In this document: in pieces, positions 1 to 8,116 of the stretch
How the letters are laid out: each line of letters starts with the position of its first letter
Numbering within the stretch: position 1 is the first letter of the stretch
Assembly (NCBI GenBank): GCA_018402685.1
Contig: JAGYIJ010000001.1
Location: 62,001-126,000, forward strand
Length of the DNA stretch: 64,000 nt
Origin: Aquiluna sp.
Lineage (GTDB): Bacteria > Actinomycetota > Actinomycetes > Actinomycetales > Microbacteriaceae
Direction: 5' to 3'
The notes under the pieces: generated by a model
The model's input: the letters and a program-made list of their open reading frames with translations, nothing else
Databases searched by the model: none
Told to the model about the DNA's origin: nothing
Made by a program: the position numbers and the translations under genes

Positions 1-42
1 GTAGGTGGGCAATAAGTACTTGCCAAGCGAGAACCGGGTCAT
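1..42 (-). CDS. potC: PotC-like polyamine ABC transporter permease, N-terminal fragment cut by the window edge
   Basis: Only the first 14 codons are inside the window (MTRFSLGKYLLPTY). The ATG at 42-40 overlaps the stop codon of the upstream permease gene in an ATGA arrangement, which implies translational coupling. By position after potD, potA and potB it should be the second inner-membrane permease of a spermidine/putrescine importer. The identity rests on context alone because no diagnostic domain is visible here. Confidence 0.6.
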   Translation of the reverse strand, partial: MTRFSLGKYLLPTY

Positions 43-953
43 AGCAGATCGTCCGTTCCGCTTCTACGAACATACGCAGAGACCATGACCACGATTGTTG
101 CCATCAGCATCACCGATAGCGCAGATGCGGTTGGGTAGTCCTGAATCCTCAAGAAGTTGGTCTCCACGACATTGCCAATCATGGCCGTCGAGGAGGATCC
201 CAGGAAGTCTCGGCTCGCCACCACGTAGTCACCACTGATAGGGATAAAGGTCAAAAGGGTTCCAGAGATCACACCTGGCAAAGATAGCGGGAAGGTGATC
301 TTCCAAAAGGTGGTGGCAGGGTTGGCATAGAGGTCGCCACCGGCTTCGACCAACCTGATGTCCAATCGATCCAGGCTCGCATAAATCGGCAGTGTCATAA
401 ATGGAATGAAGTTATAGACCAGTCCAAAAACCACCGCGAAGTCGGTGCCGATGATATTCGCATCGGGCCCAAAGATCCCGATGTTTTTTAGAAAGTTCAC
501 CACGAAAGAGTCGTTTGAGAAGATCTGCTTCCAGGCGAAGGTGCGCAGTAGAAAAGAGATGAAGAACGGTGCAATGACCAAGGTGAGCAGTAATCCCTGC
601 AGCAGTGGCTTGTCCCTTGCCTTCACACCGATGAAATAGGCGATCGGATAGCTAATCAACAGAGCGACGACGGTTGCAATCAGGGCGTAGGTGAAGGAGC
701 GGAAAATCTGCGGAGCGTATTGCCCGATTGCGAAAGCGTAATTACCAAGCTCGAACGCGAAGTCATAGCGGCCAATCAAGCCCGAATCGCTGGGCGCCTT
801 GAGCGAGGTGGTGATGAGCGAGATCAGCGGGGTGATAAAAAACAGGCCGAGGTAGGCAAGGCCCGGAGTAAGCAGCACCAGGGCAATGCGACCGGTCTTG
901 ACCGGCCCCTGCTGTTTTTGCGGGGTGGATTGACCAAGTGCGACAAAGGCCAT
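39..953 (-). CDS. potB: Polyamine (spermidine/putrescine) ABC transporter permease PotB
   Basis: This 304-residue integral membrane protein is one half of the translocation channel of a PotABCD-type importer. After a short cytoplasmic N-terminus there is a hydrophobic segment at about residues 24-50, followed by further membrane spans in the usual binding-protein-dependent permease pattern. The cytoplasmic EAA-like loop that contacts the ATPase is near residues 200-220 (EAGGDLYANPATTFWKI, then a proline-rich turn). The ATG at 953 lies two bases after the potA stop, so potA-potB-potC are tightly coupled. Length is normal for PotB. The substrate is inferred from the neighbouring PotD-like binding protein and putrescine-catabolic genes; another polyamine-like amine is possible. 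Confidence 0.85.
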   Translation of the reverse strand: MAFVALGQSTPQKQQGPVKTGRIALVLLTPGLAYLGLFFITPLISLITTSLKAPSDSGLIGRYDFAFELGNYAFAIGQYAPQIFRSFTYALIATVVALLISYPIAYFIGVKARDKPLLQGLLLTLVIAPFFISFLLRTFAWKQIFSNDSFVVNFLKNIGIFGPDANIIGTDFAVVFGLVYNFIPFMTLPIYASLDRLDIRLVEAGGDLYANPATTFWKITFPLSLPGVISGTLLTFIPISGDYVVASRDFLGSSSTAMIGNVVETNFLRIQDYPTASALSVMLMATIVVMVSAYVRRSGTDDLL

Positions 954-955
954 GG

Positions 956-2081
956 CTACTCTTCGATTTCGGTTCCGGTAGGCAAATCAGAAAGTCCGAA
1001 GCTGTGCTCGACTTTCCAGCTCACCCAAACGGTTGCACCCAACTCCACAACCGGTGAGCGACCAATGTTCTGTGCGAACACGGTGATCTCTCCAACGCCT
1101 GGAATCTCAATCTGGTATTGGTTTGAAACTCCGGTAAACCTGATGTCAGTAATTTGGCCTGGGCCAAGAATGTTTCGCCCGCTGCTCTCGCTTGGCACCT
1201 CTTCGTGGAACTCGACCTTCTCGGGTCGAACACCAAACGCCACCTTGCCGCTGGTCTTCTCACAGCGCTTTGGCAAGTGCCGAGAGCTTGGTCTGGTTGT
1301 AGCTGATGCTGACAACCTCTCCGCTATCGATAACGTCACCGACGAAAATATTTGACTGACCCAAAAACTTCGCAACAAAGGCAGTCCTGGGCCTGTCATA
1401 CAAAGCTTCCGGAGCACCCAACTGCTCAATGTGGCCCTGGTTCATAACCGCTACGGTGTCGGCCATGTCCATGGCCTCCTCCTGGTCGTGGGTGACATGC
1501 AGGAAGGTGAGGCCAACCTCCATCTGAATGGCCTTCAGCTCAATCTGCATCTGGCGACGAAGCTTCAGATCCAGCGCTCCTAGCGGCTCATCCAACAGCA
1601 AAAGTGAGGGTCTATTGACCATTGCCCTAGCTAGCGCGACACGCTGCTGCTGACCACCGGAGAGCTGTTGTGGCTTGCGTTCTCCGAGGTGCTCAAGCTC
1701 AACCATTGCCAGGGCTTGCTTGGCCTGAACCAAAGGCTCCGCCACCTTGCGCTGGCGAAGACCGAAGGCAACGTTTTCGATAACGCTCATGTGCGGAAAC
1801 AGTGCGTAGTTCTGGAAAACAGTATTGACAGGGCGCTCGTGCGGCTTGGTGTTGGTGACATCCTTACCGCCAAGCAAGATCTTGCCCGCACTCGGGCTCT
1901 CAAGCCCGGCAATCATCCGCAGGGTCGTCGTCTTACCGCAACCCGATGGACCTAATAGCGCAAAGAACTCCCCGGCCGGAATCTTGAGGTCGAGGTCATC
2001 GACCGCAACAAAGCCGGGGAACTCCTTGCGAATACCTTGTAGCTCAAGATCTTGACCTTGAGCGACGAAGTCAGTTGCCAA
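956..2081 (-). CDS. potA: Polyamine ABC transporter ATP-binding protein PotA, reading frame broken once
   Basis: This is the energising ATPase of the importer. The first frame (TTG start at 2081, directly after the potD stop) gives 273 residues with Walker [11 protein letters not shown], signature [14 protein letters not shown], Walker [13 protein letters not shown] and the H-loop HVTHDQEEA, ending at a TGA at 1262-1260. The missing C-terminal TOBE domain (starting at about [13 protein letters not shown]) continues one frame over to a TAG at 958-956. Removing one base near 1263-1285, most simply one A of the coding AAA at 1269-1271, joins both parts into a 374-residue protein of normal PotA length. 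Both halves keep family-like sequence, so a sequencing insertion is likelier than an old pseudogene. No Shine-Dalgarno-like element of the prfB type precedes the break. Confidence 0.82.
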
Positions 2082-3326
2082 TTAGGCGCCTAGCAATAGG
2101 TTCTGCCAAGCCGATGAGAAGCGCTGCTCCTCCTGACCGGTGAGAGAGCGGAAGGCTGCAGACTTTGCCAACGTGTCAGCGTTGGGGAAGATCAACTGGT
2201 TCTCTGCCAGCTCTGGGTCCTCCGAAGCTGCAACATCCTGAGCACCAACCACTGGAGTGATGTAGTTCACCCAAAGGGCTAGCTCAGCAGCGTTTACTGG
2301 GTCGTAGTAGTAGTTGATCAACTCTTCAGCGTTGCGCTTGTGAGTTGCACCCATTGGGGTGATGAACACATCAGCCCACAGGGTTGCACCAGAGTCTGGG
2401 AAGACGAAGCCGAATGGCTCTGGCTCGTCATCGGTTCCAGCCTCGTAGTTCAAAACGGTGATGTCGCCTGACCATGCGGTGGAGGCAACGATGTTGCCGG
2501 TCGCTAGGTCATCGAGGTAGCTGTTACCGCGAACGTTGAAGATCTGTCCGCTGTCGATCTGAGCCTTGATCTCCTCGATGGCGACCATGAATGAGTCCTC
2601 GGTCAATGAGGAGGAAGAGGTGATGTCAACTCCCTGGCTCATCAAAACGATACCCACGGAGTCACGCATCTCGGACAGCAAACCAACGCGGCCCTTTAGC
2701 TCTGCAGCCCAAAGGTCTGCAACGCTGCCCGGGGCGTCCTTGCCGGTAATTTCTTTGTAGACGGCCTTGTTGTAGCCGATGCCGGCAAAGCCTGCCTGCC
2801 AAGGAATCGAGTAGATGCGGTCTGGGTCATCCGCGCTACCTAGGTAGCTTGATGCCAAGTTCGCGACCTTGTTTGGCATGTTGCCGTTGTCGAAGGTCTG
2901 CAGGTAACCAAGTCCCTGAAGGCGTGATGCCATCCAGCCGGTTGGGCAGGCAATGTCTGCACCGATGTCCTGGCCTAGTTCTAGCTGGTCCTTGACCTTG
3001 GCGTACCAGGTGTCGTTGTCGTCAATCTCAATGCGGTAGTCCACGGTGATGCCGGACTGCTCCTGGAAGCGCTCGAGGGTTGGGTAGTTACCGTCGTCGT
3101 CCTCGTCCATGTAGGCGGGCCAGTTGTGCCAGGTAATTACCTTCTCGGTGTCTGACATGTCTGCAGCCGGGGTTAGGCCCTCTTCAGCTGGAGCACAGGA
3201 GGCAAGAGTCAGAGCCGCGGCGGTACCACCGATGCCGGCTAGAGCTGTTCGCCTAGAAATCTGGTGCTTCCGTGCCATGGTTACTAGCTCGGCGAGCATT
3301 GGGTCTTGAGGAAGTCCTCGCTTCAT
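2082..3326 (-). CDS. potD: Polyamine ABC transporter substrate-binding lipoprotein PotD
   Basis: This 414-residue protein is the extracellular receptor that hands putrescine/spermidine to the PotBC channel. The N-terminus carries a twin-arginine motif (SRRTALAG), a hydrophobic stretch and a lipobox (LASC), so it is probably Tat-exported and lipid-anchored. The body is a type II periplasmic-binding fold, with the ITWHNWPAYM opening typical of PotD/PotF and an IPWQAGFAGIGYN segment. The ATG at 3326 is chosen because AGGAGA sits six to seven bases upstream; a longer in-frame start at 3386 would run through the palindromic leader. It is the first gene of potDABC and is preceded by two perfect inverted repeats. 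Ligand-contact residues were not assigned. Confidence 0.88.
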   Translation of the reverse strand: MKRGLPQDPMLAELVTMARKHQISRRTALAGIGGTAAALTLASCAPAEEGLTPAADMSDTEKVITWHNWPAYMDEDDDGNYPTLERFQEQSGITVDYRIEIDDNDTWYAKVKDQLELGQDIGADIACPTGWMASRLQGLGYLQTFDNGNMPNKVANLASSYLGSADDPDRIYSIPWQAGFAGIGYNKAVYKEITGKDAPGSVADLWAAELKGRVGLLSEMRDSVGIVLMSQGVDITSSSSLTEDSFMVAIEEIKAQIDSGQIFNVRGNSYLDDLATGNIVASTAWSGDITVLNYEAGTDDEPEPFGFVFPDSGATLWADVFITPMGATHKRNAEELINYYYDPVNAAELALWVNYITPVVGAQDVAASEDPELAENQLIFPNADTLAKSAAFRSLTGQEEQRFSSAWQNLLLGA

Positions 3327-3342
3327 TGCATTTCTCCTAATT

Positions 3343-3358
3343 CTCACCACTTGGTGAG
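3343..3358. promoter_or_regulatory. Perfect 16-bp palindrome in the potD leader, operator-like
   Basis: CTCACCACTTGGTGAG consists of two 7-base arms around a 2-base centre. It lies immediately upstream of the potD ribosome-binding site, where a bound protein or an RNA hairpin could block transcription or translation. The cognate factor is unknown; the Lrp-type regulator encoded nearby is one candidate, but the sequence does not resemble the AT-rich sites of E. coli Lrp. Confidence 0.45.
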
Positions 3359-3401
3359 CTCTTTGGTTCCTAGGCCAACCATCCAAGATGGAAGCTAGGA
3401 A

Positions 3402-3416
3402 AGTTTGTCACAAACT
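3402..3416. promoter_or_regulatory. Perfect 15-bp palindrome between patD and potD
   Basis: AGTTTGTCACAAACT has two perfect 7-base arms around a single central base. It lies about 75 bp upstream of the potD start and about 38 bp beyond the patD stop. Its shape and length fit a dimeric regulator site (the TTTGTnACAAA style of some GntR-like factors, by general knowledge). It could also form a small hairpin, but there is no T-run, so it is not a convincing terminator. Confidence 0.4.
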
Positions 3417-3453
3417 AACCTTGATTGTTAGCTGCGAAATCTAATCTTTACTT

Positions 3454-4890
3454 TTAGTCTCCGATGTAGTGCATTACGTGCTTGACGCGGGTGTAGTCCT
3501 CGAAGCCGTAGTGAGAAAGATCCTTTCCATATCCCGAGTGCTTGAAACCACCGTGTGGCATCTCAGCAGCTAGTGGAATGTGGGTGTTGATCCATACGGC
3601 ACCGAAGTCTAGGTGCTTTGCAAAACGCATCGCACGAGTGTGGTTTGAGGTCCAAACCGAGGAGGCCAGGCCGTAGCGAACATCGTTTGCCCACTTCAAG
3701 GCCTCAGCATCAGAGGAGAACTTTTGGACAGTCAATACCGGCCCAAAGATCTCATCTTGAATGTGTTCGTCATCCTGCTTGAATCCTGATAGCACCGTCG
3801 GCTCCATGAAGTAGCCCTTGCCCGCAATCTGCGAGCCGCCGTGCTCAATTCGGGCATGGCTTGGGAGTCGGTCGATAAAGCCCTTAACGCGCTCGAGCTG
3901 ACCGGCATTGTTCACCGGTCCGAACAAAACGTCTGGATCCGATGGCATGCCAACCTTTGCCGAGGCCTTTACCTCTGCAATCAGGGCAGCCATGAAATCG
4001 TCGTAGGCGCGCTCGTGCACCAAGAGCCTGGTTGCAGCCGTGCAGTCCTGGCCGGCGTTAAAGAATCCGGCAGCAACGATGCCAGCGGCTGCCTTTTCAA
4101 AATCGGCATCGTCGAAGACGATTACCGGGGCCTTGCCACCAAGCTCCAGGTGGACGCGCTTTAGGTCTGAAGCAGCGCTCTTAGCCACCTCCATACCGGC
4201 ACGAACCGATCCGGTGATCGACACCATCTGTGGGATCTTGTTTTCAATCATGGCTCGACCAGTGTCGCGATCACCGGTGATCACGTTGAACACACCCTCC
4301 GGCAAAAACTCGCTGGCGATTTCAGCCAAAAGCAAAGTCGACGCTGGTGTGGTGTCCGATGGCTTTAGGACAATCGTGTTTCCAGCTGCGATGGCGGGTG
4401 CAAACTTCCAGACCGCCATGTTCAGTGGATAGTTCCAAGGTGTTACCTGGCCGATTACGCCGATTGGCTCACGGCGGATAGAAGAAGTGTGGTCGCGGGT
4501 GTACTCCGCTGTGGCTCTGCCTTCAAGGTTTCTAGCGGCACCTGCAAAGAACCTGATCTGGTCGACCGATGGTGCCATCTCGTAATCAACCAGAGTGGTC
4601 CTGGGCTTGCCAGTGTTCTCCGACTCCACATCAGCAGCCTCTTCGGCCCTTGCCTCAAGAGCATCTGCAATCCTGAACAGCGCAAGCTGCCTCTCCCCCG
4701 GTGTGGTCTGCGACCAGCTCTCAAATGCCTTCTGAGCCACCTCATAGGCGTGCTGAACATCAGCCTCGTTGGAAACCGGAGCGTGAGCGTAGGTTTCCTC
4801 GGTTGAGGGATTGATGACGGGAGAGTTTTTGTCTGAAGTCGGGGTTGAGTACTTGCCACCGACGAAATTTTGCAGTTGCTTGGGGGCCAC
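3454..4890 (-). CDS. patD: Gamma-aminobutyraldehyde dehydrogenase (PatD/Prr type)
   Basis: This 478-residue cytosolic aldehyde dehydrogenase is predicted to oxidise 4-aminobutyraldehyde, the product of putrescine transamination, to GABA with NAD+. The general-base Glu is in LELGG (E249) and the nucleophile in NAGQDCTAA (C283); the VTPWNYPLNM loop and the KPSDTTP cofactor segment are present. The C-terminus (INTHIPLAAEMPHGGFKHSG, then YGKDLSHYG) closely matches what I remember of E. coli PatD/YdcW, the basis for the substrate call. GTG start at 4890 with AGAGGA about ten bases upstream. It precedes potDABC on the same strand with a 127-bp gap and is divergent from the lrp-like gene. A related omega-amino aldehyde is an alternative substrate. 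Confidence 0.85.
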   Translation of the reverse strand: MAPKQLQNFVGGKYSTPTSDKNSPVINPSTEETYAHAPVSNEADVQHAYEVAQKAFESWSQTTPGERQLALFRIADALEARAEEAADVESENTGKPRTTLVDYEMAPSVDQIRFFAGAARNLEGRATAEYTRDHTSSIRREPIGVIGQVTPWNYPLNMAVWKFAPAIAAGNTIVLKPSDTTPASTLLLAEIASEFLPEGVFNVITGDRDTGRAMIENKIPQMVSITGSVRAGMEVAKSAASDLKRVHLELGGKAPVIVFDDADFEKAAAGIVAAGFFNAGQDCTAATRLLVHERAYDDFMAALIAEVKASAKVGMPSDPDVLFGPVNNAGQLERVKGFIDRLPSHARIEHGGSQIAGKGYFMEPTVLSGFKQDDEHIQDEIFGPVLTVQKFSSDAEALKWANDVRYGLASSVWTSNHTRAMRFAKHLDFGAVWINTHIPLAAEMPHGGFKHSGYGKDLSHYGFEDYTRVKHVMHYIGD

Positions 4891-5046
4891 TTTTGATAAC
4901 TCCTCTTTGAGATTAATGCTTTGACTCTAAACCCGAAACGAGGTTTTCAAAAGTCAAATTCAAAAACTAAGCCGATTTCGTAACTGTTTGGGTAAAAAAC
5001 TGCGGAATAGGGGCAATTCACCTCCCAAAAGTGCCATACTCGTCAC
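4891..5046. promoter_or_regulatory. Divergent regulatory region between patD and the lrp-like gene
   Basis: This 156-bp AT-rich spacer must contain the promoters of both divergent units. On the plus strand CATACT (5035-5040) is a reasonable -10 element and ends six bases before the ATG at 5047, so the lrp-like transcript may be leaderless. On the minus strand TTGACT (coding sense) is a possible -35, but no well-spaced -10 accompanies it. TTCAAAA occurs twice with a 13-base period at about 4945-4965, which could be part of an AsnC/Lrp operator. No terminator is seen. Confidence 0.4.
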
Positions 5047-5520
5047 ATGTCACGCATGGCCCGGACAAGTAAGTCCCAACTCGACGATGTTTCCAAGCGA
5101 ATCATCGAACAACTTCAGCACGACGGCCGCAAGTCCTATGCCGAAATCGGCAAGGTGGTCGGACTCTCTGAAGCCGCGGTTAGGCAGCGAGTTCAGAAGC
5201 TAACAGAGTCCGGAGTCATGCAAATTGTTGCCGTCACAGACCCCTTGCGACTTGGTTTTTCAAGACAGGCAATGATTGGCATTAAGTGCTCCGGCAATGC
5301 CACCGAGGTTGCCGAGCAGCTCTCCGATATCCCATCGGTTGACTACGTGGTGATGACAGCGGGCTCTTTTGACATCTTGGCCGAGGTCGTGAGCGAGAAT
5401 GATGAGCACCTGATTTCTTTGATAAACGAGCAAATCCGCTCGCTAGAACACGTAATCTCGACAGAGACCTTCGTTTACCTAAAACTACATAAGCAGTTCT
5501 ACAACTGGGGAACACGCTAA
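5047..5520 (+). CDS. Lrp/AsnC-family transcriptional regulator
   Basis: This 157-residue protein has the standard two-domain AsnC layout: an N-terminal helix-turn-helix (about residues 10-60, with DDVSKRIIEQLQHDGRKSYA and GLSEAAVRQRVQKL) and a C-terminal RAM effector-binding domain (about 75-150, with DYVVMTAGSFDILAEV). Such proteins form octamers or discs that sense amino acids or related amines and bind near their own promoters. Lying between patD-potDABC and the aminotransferase, it is the likely local controller of polyamine uptake and breakdown; that is inference. No Shine-Dalgarno is visible before the ATG. A second in-frame ATG three codons later is possible. Confidence 0.87.
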   Translation: MSRMARTSKSQLDDVSKRIIEQLQHDGRKSYAEIGKVVGLSEAAVRQRVQKLTESGVMQIVAVTDPLRLGFSRQAMIGIKCSGNATEVAEQLSDIPSVDYVVMTAGSFDILAEVVSENDEHLISLINEQIRSLEHVISTETFVYLKLHKQFYNWGTR

Positions 5521-5555
5521 CTCAGAACCCAACCGACGTGGAGAAGTGATAATCG

Positions 5556-7046
5556 ATGACGATTCAACAGCGGGCTAGTGCCCTAACCAAGATTTTCGGC
5601 TCCAAGAAGAGCACGAAACACCACCAGGTTCGCGATCGTGAACTCAAGGTCTTTGAAGCCATGCAGTCCGGCAAACCCCTAAACGATGCCATGCTGCAAA
5701 AAAGCGCCAAGGCTCATCTCTGGATGCACTTCACTCGCCACTCCCCATTTTTCAACGGCAAAGACATCAACATCATCGAGCGCGGCGAGGGCCACTACAT
5801 CATCGATTCCAAGGGCCGCAAAGTTATTGATGGCTTGTCGGGTCTATTTGCCGTCAATGCTGGCCACGGCCGCATCGAACTAGCCGAGGCCGCTGCAAAG
5901 CAAACCATGGAGCTTGACTTCATGCCGCTTTGGGGATTTGCGCACCCCCGGGCCATCGAGCTTGCCGAGCGACTGCTCTCATACGCTCCAAAGGACCTAA
6001 ACCGAATCTTCTTCACCACCGGCGGTGGTGAAGCGGTTGAATCCGCCTGGAAGATTGCCAAGCAGTACTTCAAGCTCACCGGCAAGCCAACCAAGACCAA
6101 GGTCATCTCCCGCATGACCGCCTACCACGGCACCAGCCACGGAGCGCTTTCGATTACCGGTATCGCGGCGATGAAGCAGATGTTTGAGCCACTGGTGCCC
6201 TCAACCTTCCGAGTACCAAACACAAACTTCTACAGAGCTGATCCTCGATTCAAAAACGAGGAGGAGTTTGGATTGTGGGCGGCAGATCGCCTTGAAGAGG
6301 CGATCTTGTTCGAGGGCCCCGACACGGTCGCAGCCTTCTATGTCGAGCCGATTCAGAACTCTGGTGGTTGCTTCACCGCACACCCCAGCTATTTCCGCAG
6401 GGTCCGAGAGATTTGCCAGAAGTACGACGTGATTTTGGTCGCTGACGAGACCATCACCGGTTTCGGTCGCTCCGGCCACATGTTTGCATCCGAGCGCTAC
6501 GACATCCAGCCAGACATGATCATCACCGCCAAGGCCATCACAAATGCCACGGCGCCGCTGGGAGCACTTTTCGTGAAGGAAAAGTTCTTTGAACCCTTCA
6601 AAGAGGGAACGGTCATCTTCCCCCACGGCTACACCTTCGCCGCTCACCCGGTGGCCTGCGCGGTCGCGCTGGCAAACCTCGATATCTACGACAAAGAAAA
6701 GATTGTCGAAAACGTGAACAAGAACTCACCGATTTTCCGAAAGACACTTGAGAAACTCCACGATCTGCCAATCGTTGGGGATGTTCGAGGCGATGGCTAC
6801 TTCTTCGCAATCGAGCTGGTCAAGAACAAAAAGACCAAGGAGACCCTGACTCCGGCTGAGGCAGAGAAGCTCTTGCGTGGTTTCATGCCCGGGGCGTTGT
6901 GGGCAGAGGGTCTCTACTGCCGAGCGGACGACCGTGGGAACCCAGTGGTGCAACTGGCTCCCCCGCTAACCATTGGACCCAAGGAGTTTGACGAGCTGGA
7001 GCGAATCTTGCGAAAGGTGCTCACTGAGGCCTGGTCGAAACTCTAG
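5556..7046 (+). CDS. Class III (omega) aminotransferase, probably putrescine/diamine transaminase
   Basis: This 496-residue PLP enzyme is predicted to move the terminal amino group of putrescine (or a related omega-amine) to an oxo acid. The substrate-loop/PLP motif ADETITGFGRSG is at about 297-307, and the Schiff-base lysine is K326 in IITAKAITN. The phosphate-binding TTGGGEAVESAWK (about 154-166) and TAYHGTSHGALS (188-199) are present. Start ATG at 5556 with GGAG about 13 bases upstream, 35 bp after the lrp-like gene, so the two are probably co-transcribed. It most resembles the SpuC/pyruvate-dependent group as far as I can judge. GABA or beta-alanine transaminase activity cannot be excluded. 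Its last 26 bases overlap the convergent ftsK-like gene. Confidence 0.85.
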   Translation: MTIQQRASALTKIFGSKKSTKHHQVRDRELKVFEAMQSGKPLNDAMLQKSAKAHLWMHFTRHSPFFNGKDINIIERGEGHYIIDSKGRKVIDGLSGLFAVNAGHGRIELAEAAAKQTMELDFMPLWGFAHPRAIELAERLLSYAPKDLNRIFFTTGGGEAVESAWKIAKQYFKLTGKPTKTKVISRMTAYHGTSHGALSITGIAAMKQMFEPLVPSTFRVPNTNFYRADPRFKNEEEFGLWAADRLEEAILFEGPDTVAAFYVEPIQNSGGCFTAHPSYFRRVREICQKYDVILVADETITGFGRSGHMFASERYDIQPDMIITAKAITNATAPLGALFVKEKFFEPFKEGTVIFPHGYTFAAHPVACAVALANLDIYDKEKIVENVNKNSPIFRKTLEKLHDLPIVGDVRGDGYFFAIELVKNKKTKETLTPAEAEKLLRGFMPGALWAEGLYCRADDRGNPVVQLAPPLTIGPKEFDELERILRKVLTEAWSKL

Positions 7047-7991
7047 CCAGCAACGGATTGCCGACTATTGGCGGCTCTTTGGCCACCCTCTGATGAGATA
7101 GGCCAACTGGGAACCCGAAGCCAACCTGCTTTCCGCCCTGCCATAGCTCGGCTGAATGCATTTCTCCAACACTGGCCGCCGGCTTTCCACGCGAATCCAA
7201 GTTGAGACCGATCCACCAAATCTGCTGCAACGGAGAACCTGTTAGCGCAGTTGACCCAGACCGTGCGCGGAATTTGACTCAGGGTTTGATTGGCAGCCAA
7301 GCAGCATGACGTTCAGCGAGCGGCCCTTTGAGGCAACCTGCTCTATCAACCTGGCAACCTTTGGCTCCCTGAGGGCCTCTCCCAACTCGTCTACCACCAA
7401 TAGCAATCGCTGGTTGGCAGGCTGCTCCTGGCGCTTTGACAACAGCTCTAGAACCTCCTCTAGCTGGCTGACATCTCGATCGGTGATCAGCTTTGTAACA
7501 CCAGGGAAACCGCCAAAGCCAGCCCCGCCTTTGAAATCAATCGCCCAAATCTCGGCGTGATACTGCGCGGCTATCAGTTTCATCAACTCGGTCTTGCCCG
7601 AGCCAGTTGGTCCAATTAGCAGTGCGTGCGGGGCGTGGGCGGAAATTGGCTGGTGCACCGAATCGCCATTGGCCGTAATGCCAATCTGAGATTCGAACAG
7701 TTCCGCCGTGTTCATTCCCTCAAGCGGACTAACTGAAAACGCCTCCGCATAGACCCGGTTCCTCACGTCACTCCCCCAAAGTGGCGGAAATAAACCCAGC
7801 CGTCGCTCACCAATCCAAACTCGACCATCGACAAAAGTGACCTCTTGGCCAAGATCCAGACTCTTGCGCGCCGAGTGAATCAACCAAACGGCCATGGTTG
7901 CAAGTGATAGCCAAAGCAGCATCGCATTGCCGGTCGTGGTGAAGAGCATCACGCCGTAGCCAAGCGATGGCAGCAGGAACAAAAGATTCAT
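7021..7991 (-). pseudogene. FtsK/SpoIIIE-like DNA-translocase ATPase, small, frame broken twice
   Basis: The ATG at 7991 opens a protein with two N-terminal membrane segments (about residues 1-40), then Walker A LIGPTGSGKTELMK and Walker B RLLLVVDELGEAL, the pattern of an FtsK-type motor. At about 7296-7304 the frame shifts to one continuing AANQTLSQIPRTVWVNCANR, and at about 7196-7203 it shifts again to SRGKPAASVGEMHSAELWQG, ending at 7021. Removing one base at each site leaves 969 bases, a 322-residue protein. That is far shorter than housekeeping FtsK and has no gamma (KOPS-reading) domain, so it is a paralogue or a plasmid/Ess-type translocase relative. Two breaks may be real decay or sequencing error; the neighbouring frames look conserved, which favours error. 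Confidence 0.68.
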
Positions 7992-8041
7992 GCACCCACA
8001 ATGCCCGAAATGGGTTCTTGCAAAAACCCGCAATTCAAACC

Positions 8042-8065
8042 TGTGGAGAAAAAAAGTTATCCACA
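8042..8065. promoter_or_regulatory. Pair of inverted DnaA boxes upstream of ogt
   Basis: A perfect consensus box TTATCCACA is at 8057-8065 on the plus strand and a one-mismatch box (TTCTCCACA, minus strand) is at 8042-8050, facing each other across an A-rich stretch. They lie in the 125-bp divergent spacer between the ftsK-like gene and ogt. DnaA is known to act as a transcription factor at such sites. With only two boxes and no AT-rich unwinding element or dnaA/dnaN nearby, this is not an origin. Confidence 0.55.
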
Positions 8066-8116
8066 GATTTGTCCAAGCAGTCCATTTGAGAATCCGCAGT
8101 CACCACAATTGAGTTC

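Noticed and set aside
1260-1290. Programmed prfB-like +1 frameshift in potA
   Set aside because: The break ends in CTG TGA without the upstream Shine-Dalgarno or CTTTGA slippery site, and similar breaks occur in seven unrelated genes.
720-1355. A 211-codon open frame on the plus strand opposite potB/potA
   Set aside because: It lies antisense to clearly conserved transporter genes, has no family-like sequence and spans a gene junction.
3402-3416. Terminator of patD
   Set aside because: The seven-base stem has a single-base loop and no following T-run on either strand.
8042-8065. Replication origin
   Set aside because: Only two DnaA boxes, no AT-rich unwinding region and no dnaA, dnaN, gidB or parAB nearby.
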